NCBI GenBank assembly: GCA_905250075.1
Contig: CAJNOP010000059.1
Coordinates: 248,001 to 312,000, forward strand
DNA length: 64,000 bases
Source: Rotaria sp. Silwood1
Taxonomy: Eukaryota; Rotifera; Eurotatoria; Philodinida; Philodinidae
Direction of reading: 5' to 3'
The position numbers and the translations under genes were made by a program. The notes under the pieces are model-generated. The model searched no databases. It was not told where the DNA came from and saw only the letters and a program-made list of their open reading frames with translations. Shown here piece after piece: positions 52,694 to 64,000 of this stretch (position 1 is its first letter; every line of letters begins with the position of its first letter).

Positions 52694-53753
52694 AATAACG
52701 CATATTCTGTCTATGGCCTGTTAAAAGCAACAGCTAGTCTTTCGCCGTTATTTGCTATTTTGTTGTGTTTTTTTTTTCTTTCATTCTTTCTCTATATATG
52801 TTCTCGTTTGTTTTTTTCAAATATCATGAAACGGATATTAGAACTCTCACATTCTCTCCTTTGGTTGGAATTGATCAATATTAGATTGATTGACAGTGAA
52901 TTTTTCCTTGTGCGCCGGTCATTTTTTTCTTTTAATCCGATCTATCCAACGGTTCTGTTCATTTGTGTGTGCGTGTGTGTTTTCTCTCTTTCTCTATATA
53001 AAAATCTTTATGCGCTATAGATGCATTCCTAGGCTAGCGGTATTCTAATCCGCATTATTCTCTTCATGGTTACTATTATTCTTTTGATGTTATTTGATTA
53101 GAGAAGAAACAAAACCATATGAATGTTCGGCGCTTTATTTCTATTTTATGTATATAAATAAACGAGAAAAGAAGAATTGTTCAATCTCGTTTTTTTTTTT
53201 ATTTATTCATCCGAGAGAAGTTTTTTTTAACCGACTCCCTCCACAATGGGATTCTAAGAATAAACTCAGCAAGGATAAACTAACTATTTTAATTGTTGAA
53301 ATGAATGCAAATAGAAACAGTTTACCTCTAGGAAAGTAAGAGGCAGTATGACATGTTCCTAGAATCCATTAGTATGTATTTATAGGTTGCAACAATGGTT
53401 AACAATGGGTTTATAATTAGTGAAAGCCATTATTGAAAGAGCTTTTGATTAATATACTCATCAATTGAGGATTCAATTTCAGTACCAATACTTATGATGC
53501 TATTTTTTCTTGGTTATGGATATCGCCGAGTGTCTCAAGAAAGCGGAAGGAAACATGTTATGAGTGAAACGAGAAATATATAATACTTGAAAAACTTCGA
53601 GTTTATGAAATTTGCTACTTTTCTATGTGATAAAGACTACAAATATCAGATGAATCAACCACAACTATCAGGCAATATATTGAATTCATCATTGTTTCTA
53701 TCTAAATAACAAGTTCATCATGTCGTTCAGTATTGTTTTTTTTGTAGAATAAA
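52694..53753 (+). other. HUWE1 3' UTR and spacer to MSH6
   Basis: A 1.06-kb stretch with T-rich tracts, AATAAA-type signals (for example near 53155) and no recognisable gene. It ends in a strong pyrimidine tract and TAG at 53747, six bases before the MSH6 ATG, so the MSH6 promoter must lie here unless MSH6 is transcribed together with HUWE1. Confidence 0.5.
53741..53747 (+). promoter_or_regulatory. probable trans-splice acceptor of MSH6
   Basis: GTTTTTTTTGTAG ends at 53747 with only six bases before the start codon. A conventional 5' exon is possible, but an acceptor so close to the ATG is typical of spliced-leader addition, which is known in bdelloid rotifers. The same layout is seen at RAB7 (TACAG ending 61935, two bases before ATG) and at the 459-aa gene (CTGTTAG ending 20554 on the minus strand, two bases before ATG). 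Confidence 0.6.
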
Positions 53754-56700
53754 ATGTCAAATCTATACAGTTACTTTCAACGTATTGAGCCCAAAAAAAT
53801 GGCCGCTACAACGACAAATGATGGATCAAATAGTCAAACGAACAATACACCAAAACATGATAATAATGGACTTAAAAAAAAGAATCAAACACCAAAAGAA
53901 TCATTAGCATCATCACGTAAATCAATGAATATGAGTGATGTCTATAGTGCTGATTCACCAAAATCTGAAAAACGAAAAAAGTCATCAACAATTGCAATTG
54001 ATGATAATGATACATCACCAAAAAATAAAAGTAAATCAATACTAGAAATAAAAATTAAAAAATAATTATTTTCTAATATAGAACGAAAAACACTCAATGC
54101 ACGAAATGAATCAGAAAATGACGATGATGATGAACCAGAACTTAAAGTCAGCAAAGTAAATAAAAGATTTATTGAATATCAAAAATAAAACACAATCAAT
54201 TTTTTTCAGAGTCAAAATCGAAAACGTATAGCTATTCTTGATAGTGATGATGAAGAATTAGAAAATGGTAGAATATTTTTTTCATGTTACTTTTTTTTTT
54301 AAAATTTATTATGGTTATAGATCGTATGGATGTTGATGTTACACCATTAAATAAAAGAACAACTAAAAATGGTACAAAAGCAAAAGGTAATAATTCGACT
54401 CGAACATCAAGAAAGAAAAAAACCGAAGAAAGTGAAGATGAAGAGGTTTTATACAATGATGGTTCAGCAGATGAAAGTGATGAAGGCGAACCTGAAGAAT
54501 ATGAAGATGATGATGAAGATCAAGTATAAATAAATTTTATTTACATTAAAAAAAAACCAACATATGTATTTATTTTTTTTTCCTATGAAAGACAAAAACA
54601 CCGAAACGTCGAACAACAACTTTAAATAGAGAGAAAAAAGCAGTTAAACATGCTAATGATAATAATTTTACACATCTTTCTTTGGACTTTCTCAAAGATG
54701 GAAACCGACGGTAAGTTTGATGTTAAAATTTTCTGAATATACTATACTAAAATTGACTTATTTAATATAATATATGTTATCATAACATGTGACTATTATG
54801 TTTATGTCACTTTTTTTGACATCAATTGAATTATAATCAGTTACATGTAAAATATTTTTTTTTTGATCTTGTCAAACTTTAGCCTTACAACCAAGATTTA
54901 TTTTATTTTCAATGTATTTTGTGTAATGATGTTACAATTGATTATCATTTCCAATAAATAGAATGAGTTTGACGACGTTTTGAGAGATAAAAAAAGAAAG
55001 TTAATTTGACTACATTGTATAAAAATTTGATTCAATCGATTAATTTGATTTTTATTCATCGATATTGAATAATATTTACCCTATAATAAAATACTACTAT
55101 GATCCAGATTTTGTTAACAAAAATTTTTTTAATAATTTTTAACGACTATTCGTTTTTTTTTTTGTGTATTCATAGTGATGCTAATCGTCGTCTTCACACT
55201 GATCCAAGTATGTTCATAAATAAAACTAATTTCTTTTGTATAGTTATCTTTTTTTTTTGCTATTCATTATTTAGATTATGATCCACGTACATTGTATGTT
55301 CCAGATGAGTATCTTAATACTCTTACACCTGTAAGTTGTATTCATGATGCTTTTATAGCAATCTATACAATTGTTTTTCCTTCTATTTTCAAGGCAATGC
55401 GTCAATGGTGGTCATTGAAAACGGAATATTTTGATACAATTCTTTTTTTCAAAGTAACTAATCTTTCTTTATATTCTTATTATACAACGATTAAGCTTTC
55501 TTTGTTTGATACTATAGGTTGGCAAATTCTATGAACTTTGTATGTTAACGATTTTATATTTAAAAAAGATCACTTTTGTTCTCTATATTTAATAGATAAT
55601 ATGGATGCTGTTGTTTGTGCACCAGAATTAAATTTAACAATGATGAAAGGTAAATAATTTTAGCGATTTAAATATATATATATATATTATTCTTTAATCG
55701 AAGGTGGAATGGCTCACTGTGGTTTTCCTGAAAAAGCATATAGTAAATTTGCTGATATACTTGTTACAAAAGGTTATAAAGTAGCACGAGTTGAACAAAC
55801 AGAAACACCAAATATGATGAAAGAACGTCTTGAACAACGTATGTATATAAATATATTTATTTATTCTTATATATATATATAGATGTTTTCCATAATGAAT
55901 TTTCTTATAGAATCAGGACGAAAAAATAAATTTGATAAAACAGTACGTCGAGAAATTTGTCAGATAACTACACCCGGTACAAAAACATTTAATACATTAG
56001 ATAATGATAATGTGTTTCGTGAAAGTTTATATTTATTATGTATTGTTGAAGTGGTATGTTTATTTAAATAATAAGACAAGAAAAATTATTTGATTTTTTT
56101 TTTTGTTTCACTTTAGCCAATTACCGATAATAAAATAACACCATGCGAATTCGGTGTATGTTTTGTTGATACAACTATTGCACAATTTTATGTATGTTTG
56201 AAGATTTTTTAAAATTTTTATTATGAGTTTTTCTTTTCGTCTAGATTGGTCAATTTGAAGATGATCGATATTTATCACGTTTACAAACTTTACTTGCTCA
56301 CTATCCGCCAGTACAAGTAATATTTGTTTTCTGTTATTTTGTGTTTTTTTTAATATTATTTATATTTTGATTAGATTTTATGTGAAAAAAATAAATTATC
56401 AGAAAAAACAAGAAAAGTTTTAACATTAACTCATGCTAAAATTGAATATTTAATACCAAATAAAGAAATGTATGAAACAACAAAAACACTTGATATTCTT
56501 CGAGATGATACATATTTCAAAGATGAAAAAGGAAATCTTCAATGGCCAGATGTTTTTCAACATGTTTTTAATGAAGGTAAAGAATCAACCTATGATGCAA
56601 AAGTCTTAACACAATATATTCACTTATTTTTCGGTCATTAAAAAATAATTAGTTTAAGCCAGAAGCAATTAATTAGAAGTCGACTGACGTGAATTATTCT

Positions 56701-58636
56701 TTCCGCATATATATTCAAAGTTTTCTTTCGGACTAAAATTGAACAACCATCAGTTAAGTTTTGTAAGAAAAGTTCAACAATGTATCTGTACAAAATGAAA
56801 TAGTGATTTTCCCTCAGTCTTTAGTTTGTGTCTTGAAACTAGAGCTCTTCAAGCCGGATCCGACAGGTTCTATTTGAAATAGCTTCAACCCAACATTATT
56901 GTATTGCATTGAATTCTGTATAAAATACAATATTATAATACTAAAAATCTCATCGATGCGTTTCTACTAAATAACTAGTTTCTTTAGTAATTGGCATGAG
57001 TACAAATAAATAGCTGCTTCAAAAAATGTTTTTTAATATACGAAAGTTTTTAAATCAGTCATGCAAAAGTAAACAGCAGGCTTTGTAATTTAATATGTTT
57101 CAATCGAAATACAAAATTGACCTAGAGTAGTATACAGTGTAAGCATCTTTTTGAATCTTTTAAAACAATCTAATGATAGTTGTCTATTTTACTTTAGAAA
57201 GTAAATCTGAATACGTATTTTAAAAGAACGAAAAATTCTGTTTCTAACTAACTGTTTCAGGCTAGATATCTACAGAGTAGAGTAAGGGTAGGAAAATATT
57301 TCTCAACCAGAAGCAGCTTATCGAGCATATTTCTACTTCAAAATTTAACGAGCTGTCTTTAAGTGGTCGAAAAATGAGTGAATACTTGATGCCAAAAGCT
57401 CTGCACTACAGGTTATATGTTAAATCTCATTGTTTATTATACAAAAATAATTTTGTAGGTGATCAACAAGGTTTACATGTTCGTTCAAATTTTCAATTAT
57501 CAATGCAAGCATTAGGTGGTATTATTTGGTAAGTTTATTGATATTATTAAATTTTTAATAGAATTCTTTATCTAGGTATTTACAACATTGTCTTGTCGAT
57601 AAAGAACTTTTATCAATGCGAAAATTTTCAATATTTCAACCACCTGATGAAAATATTGAACTTAAAGAAGTATCAATATTTCAACAACAAAATATGGTAC
57701 GATTAATAAATATCGATTATTGAATTGAATAAATTTATTTTATTTCATTTTTTAGGTACTTGATGCTACAACATTATATAATTTAGAAATTTTATCAAAT
57801 AGTCGTGGTGGAAAAGAAGGTTCATTATTATATACATGCGATCGTTGTTCAACTCATTTTGGTAAACGTCTTTTGGCTCGATGGCTTTCAGCACCATTAT
57901 GTAATGTTAATGAAATCAATGAACGATTAAATGCCATTGATGCTTTAAGACAAAAGAGTGATCTATGTACTAAAGTTCGTGATAAGCTTAAAACGATTCC
58001 TGATCTTGAACGACTCTTTTGCCGGTAAAAATACAACAAGAAATATTTCGTTTTTAAGATTTATTTAATTTTTTCTTAATTAGTATTCATTCACTTGGTC
58101 ATCGTCCACTTGATTCTGATCATCCAGAAAATCGTGCAATACTTTATGAAGATATAACTTATAGTAAACGAAAAATTCAAGATTTCTTAGCTGCACTTTC
58201 TGGCTTAAAAGTAGCTAATGAAATAGTTCAACTATTTTCAAAACATAATGATGTTTCATCATCATCAACATTACTTGATACTATCATATATCAAAATAAT
58301 GAGAAAAAAAATAAAAATTTTCCTCATCTTGATGATATACTTGAATATTATACAAAAGCATTTTCACATACACAAGCACGTAATGAAGGAAAAATAATTC
58401 CAACAGTTGGTGTTTGTAAACAATATGATGATGCATTAAATGAAATACGTGAAAATGAACAAGCTTTAAATGATTATTTAAATAAACAAAAGAAACTTTT
58501 AAAAAATCATGATATTAAATACGTGCATGTACAAAAATCACGTTATGCTATGGAAATACCAGAAAATGCATGTCGAAATTTAGATGATGATTATGAATTA
58601 ATGAGTTCACGAAAAGGTTTTAAACGGTAAATCAAC

Positions 58637-58676
<40 letters not shown>

Positions 58677-61171
58677 CATATAGTTAAGCAGTTTTTCTCA
58701 AAGTCTTGTAGTAGGCTATCAAAATACAAACGACAAAGTACTCTGATAATTGAATGGCAAGTTTAAAATCGATTTCAAACAATACAAATCTTTCTTCAGA
58801 ATCTCTGAAAAATCATTTTTTAAGAGAAAGTTTTCTGGACTTTGATCTTTGTGAAAATTTCACCGTAGACATAGTTCGTGTCGAGAAGTCTATCCTAACG
58901 TTTTTTGTTTTCTTTTTATCATATCGTTAGTGACATATTTGATAATTAATTTTTAATTAATAATCAGCTGCAAGAACGAACATTTTTACATATATCTATG
59001 CTAGAAAAAGTCTTTCAGCAAAATAACTCTTGCAAAGAATTAAAATTAAATAAATGGTGACGATTCTATGTCTTCAACTTTACTGACAGAACCAACACAG
59101 AAGTGTTTTTTTTTTCTTATTTTGTTAACGAGATAGAACGTTTTGCATATGATATGCAATGAATATGACACATGCAGTTTTTGACAAGTTTATTTTTACA
59201 TTTTGAATCGAAGACACATTGCTCTTTCTAATTACATTTTATCCAACATATGTTTCAAGCGACATTCACTCCTAGACGAACAAATATTAGCTTTTGTTTT
59301 TCATAGATAAAAGTTCTGCTCTAACTTTTATATTATCTTGTTTTTCTTTATTAGATATTATACCAGTGAATTACGTGAATTAATTGAAGAATTAAATGAA
59401 AGTGAAAAAAAGAAAGAATTAGCATTAAAAGATACAACAAGTAGTTTATTTCGTCATTTTGATAGTCATCATGATACATTTCAACGTGTACTTAATTGTT
59501 TAAGTACACTTGATGTATTACTTAGTTTTACTACGTATAGTCAATCATATTCAGATATGTGTAGACCTATTGTACTTCAAACAGAAAATGATCAACAACC
59601 ATTTATTAATATTCATGATGGTAAACATCCATGTATGCTTGAAAAAGCAACAAATACATTTATTCCAAATGATATTATTCTTGCTGATCAGGTAAATTAG
59701 AAAAATTTTTCTTTTAAATTAATCATTTTTCTTTTAGTCATCAACTGAAGAATGGCAAACAAAACCATTAGTACTTGTAACAGGTCCAAATATGGGTGGT
59801 AAATCAACATTAATGAGACAAACAGCTGTACTTGCTATTTTAGCTCATGTGGTATGTTTATATTTTCTTATAAGAATAGTGATGTAACCAGAAAAAAGTC
59901 GTAGAGCAGAGGACGATGCATGGGGAAACCTCTTCAAATATTCTCTTCCGATTTCAATGGCTTATTCCTGCTTATAAACTCAACTAGATTAGCTGGCATT
60001 AAAAAATTCAGAAATTTTTGCATAAAGCCTCTTCGAGAAATGAAACTATCAAAAAAATGCATGTTGTATAAACTATCCATAGAAAAAAAAGAGTCTTTAT
60101 CTTGAAATGCTTATATCTTAAAGAGACTTTATTCAAAACTTTTGAGTTTTTGTATGGAAGCTAGTCTGGCTAAATTCTTTATGTGTACAAAGTTTTAGAT
60201 CAATACTAACCTTCTAGTAACGTTCCTAGAGAACGATTAGATGTTTTTTTTTTAAATGGACCTCAATTATTAGTCTTTCTAAGAGGAGCTGAGTTTCTTG
60301 TCTGGTTACGCCACTAATTAAGAATAGAAATTTTATAATAAAAAAAAATACATATATATATATAATTTTAGGGAAGCTATGTACCAGCCATATCATGTAC
60401 AATGAGTGTATGTGATCGAATCTTTACACGTTTGGGTGCTAGTGATCGAATTATGGCTGGTGAATCAACATTTTTTGTTGAATTAAGTGAAGCATCATCA
60501 ATTTTACGTCATGCTTCTCGTCATTCTTTAGTACTTATTGATGAACTTGGTTAGAAAATTGAAAATTTTATTTCGCTTTTCTTTTCTTTTTTTTTAATAT
60601 AAATATCTATATTATATTTAAGGACGAGGAACATCAACGTTTGATGGTACAGCTATTGCTTGTTCTGTTGTTAATGATCTTGCAAATCGTATCAAATGTC
60701 GAACATTATTTAGTACACATTATCATACATTAGTTGATGATTTTGAAAAACATGAAAATGTTGGATTAGGACATATGGTATATGTGATTTTATGAATAAG
60801 ATTATATCATCAATTTTAATTTTTGTTTTTATATAATTATAGTCATGTATGATTGAAAATGATGAAGAAACATTGACAAAAGAAACACTTGTTTTTCTTT
60901 ATAAATTTGTCGAAGGTTCATGTCCAAAAAGTCATGGATTTAATGCAGCTCGTAAGTAAAAATATTTAACTAAGGATAAAACATAATATCGTATTATTTT
61001 AAAGGTTTGGCTAATATACCTGAATCTATTGTTGAATTAGCACAAACAAAAGCTTCAGCATTCGAACGATGGGTAACACTTAAACGAATATTATTAACAT
61101 TGAAAAAAGTAACTGATAATTCACAACAACAAGATATTCTTCAATTCTTATCACAATTAAAACTTAATTAA
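53754..61171 (+). CDS. MSH6: MSH6, mismatch-recognition MutS homologue (about 1214 aa)
   Basis: Twenty-five exons: 53754-54030, 54082-54155, 54210-54267, 54321-54523, 54592-54710, 55176-55207, 55275-55330, 55394-55453, 55518-55539, 55596-55649, 55704-55838, 55911-56053, 56117-56191, 56245-56316, 56375-56576, 57459-57528, 57576-57696, 57756-58024, 58084-58626, 59355-59691, 59738-59851, 60372-60549, 60623-60777, 60843-60951, 61005-61171. Residues 1-240 are charged and disordered, opening with SNLYSYF, which resembles a PCNA-binding box lacking its Gln. No PWWP domain. Mismatch domain: [21 protein letters not shown], then GKFYEL (about 295-300) with the Phe-x-Glu that wedges into G:T mispairs. 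Then [56 protein letters not shown]. ATPase: Walker [14 protein letters not shown] (about 990), [18 protein letters not shown], Walker [28 protein letters not shown]6 pairs with MSH2 to start mismatch repair. All key ATPase residues are present. Human MSH6 is 1360 aa. Confidence 0.96.
55518..55539 (+). other. MSH6: 22-nt microexon encoding the Phe-x-Glu mismatch motif of MSH6
   Basis: The exon lies between ACTATAG and GTATGT and contributes V-G-K-F-Y-E-L plus the first base of the next Tyr codon. Skipping it would remove the mismatch-contacting Phe and Glu and shift the frame. Both neighbouring introns are about 60 bp. Confidence 0.85.
58641..58676. repeat. (TA)n microsatellite in MSH6 intron
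   Basis: An alternating TA run of about 34 bases just after the donor of the intron at 58627-59354. Shorter TA runs occur in the introns at about 55675 and 55872. Confidence 0.85.
59879..60315. mobile_element. non-autonomous TIR element in MSH6 intron (437 bp)
   Basis: Left end GTGATGTAACCAGA and right end (inverse) GTGGCGTAACCAGACAAG form terminal inverted repeats. TA lies on both outer sides (59877-59878, 60316-60317), which suggests a Tc1/mariner-type TA duplication; AAGAATAG also occurs near both ends as an alternative 8-bp duplication. No coding capacity. It fills most of the 520-bp intron 59852-60371, whose other neighbours are mostly about 60 bp. Confidence 0.7.
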
Positions 61172-62838
<1,667 letters not shown>

Positions 62839-64000
62839 TAGAATAAAACACTAATACATATGGTCTTCTATTATTATAATTATTACTATTTTTTTTGTAT
62901 ATAAACAAAAAAAAAAGAATAAAAATTCAAGCTACCTCGATATTTCTCTTAATCTGTTTTCGAAGAAAAATGAAAATGTCTTGTCTATGTCTTCTTATTA
63001 ATAACGCTGATTTTTTTCTTGTATGTATTTAACTTTTGCGAACACATTGGTTACAAATTTTTCTTTTTCTTTCTTTTTGTTTCTTCTTATGTGTAAAACT
63101 AATTTAACATCATACGCAATATCGACTTTATTAAAATAAAGAAACCGATTAGTTTTAAAATATATTTTCGAAGTTTTTTTATGTGTTTATCTGTGATTCA
63201 ATTGTCTGAATGGGTCACGTTTCATTATTAGATAAAGGTACATTTTCGTACGTGATAATACATCATGTTTATTTATTGAATTACACAAAAAGAAAACTTA
63301 TGCCGGTTCGATGACTAAAGAACAACATTTAGCCTATATAGGTTATGTCTTTCATGCTATTTTGAAAAAAGAAATGCTGAATTAAACAGCATTATTTATA
63401 TTCGAGAGATAATAGTCTTTGAAAAGTTTGAAAGTATTGTAAAAAAAAATAGAAAAATTCTTACAATTTCTATTGTCTAGTAGTTATTAATAAAATAAAG
63501 AAATAAGTTAGATAAAAGATATACACGTATAGTAATAATTGCTTCGCTTGAAAAAGCTCTCATATTTCCATAACTGAATATCATTTATTCTTTGACGGCA
63601 TGATAATTGTGATGAAGAAGCAAAACAGTTTATTTCAATATAATTAGTAGATAATTGATGAGTATCTGTTATATAATTAGAAATATGATTTAAATATACA
63701 CAGGTATTACTTGTTGCTCTTCTTTTTTTTAAGGACAAACATACTTGATTTATGCTAGTTCAGCTTGAAGAATGTTTTTCAGTGATGAGGGATACTAATG
63801 ACCTTTACTTTCTCTATATATCATAAGCAGATATAACTCACGCTTCAAGTGTATTGTTTTTAGGGATTTCCCTATTTCTTTATTGTAAAGACAATCGATA
63901 CAATATAGGACAGTGACGAAAAATTTCACAAAAGTTTACAAACAAATCACTGTTTCAGAGTTTATTTCAAGCCGTCTATCTAGTGAACTGTGAATTGTTC
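62839..64000. other. RAB7 3' UTR and downstream sequence without a recognised gene
   Basis: T-rich sequence with AATAAA signals near 62917 and 63135, then about 0.8 kb of AT-rich DNA with short frames only. I see no gene or repeat that I can support. Confidence 0.5.

Overview
The window looks like nuclear DNA from a small, compact, AT-rich animal genome. Introns are mostly 50-70 bp, exons are full of poly-T, poly-Q and poly-D runs, and short non-autonomous transposons and decayed gene pieces are common. Several genes have a pyrimidine-rich AG a few bases before the ATG, as expected where a spliced leader is added in trans. Together this fits a bdelloid rotifer (Rotaria or Adineta type). That placement is an inference from style and not a proven identity. 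I recognise no prokaryotic operon, CRISPR array, rRNA or virus-like gene, and I did not recognise a tRNA. || Left part (about 1.9-9.7 kb) is a gene graveyard. A HEATR5-type HEAT-repeat gene on the minus strand is broken by stops, frameshifts, an internal deletion and two transposon insertions. Beside it on the plus strand is a broken Dishevelled gene (DIX and DEP kept, PDZ gone, DIX exon split by a transposon), running directly into a broken fragment of the splicing factor CWC22 that carries a transposon in its intron. Two unrelated short element families occur here in two copies each, all four copies with 8-bp target duplications. || Middle part (10.4-30.6 kb) holds minus-strand genes: a small orphan protein (153 aa), a ZNF106-like WD40 plus zinc-finger protein (619 aa), an unrecognised two-exon low-complexity protein (459 aa), and a thymine-DNA glycosylase (TDG) of about 1005 aa in 15 exons, far longer than vertebrate TDG. 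|| Right part (31.3-62.8 kb) holds plus-strand genes: HUWE1, a giant HECT ubiquitin ligase of about 4852 aa in 25 exons; MSH6, the mismatch-recognition MutS homologue, about 1214 aa in 25 exons; and RAB7, 206 aa in six exons. TDG and HUWE1 are divergent across about 0.7 kb. TDG and MSH6 both act on G:T mispairs, and HUWE1 controls base-excision-repair polymerases in mammals, so the 21-61 kb block is notable for three genome-maintenance genes in a row, although chance linkage is possible. || Exon coordinates were read by eye from GT/AG sites and frame continuity. All gene models keep frame, but single-base errors in individual boundaries are possible.
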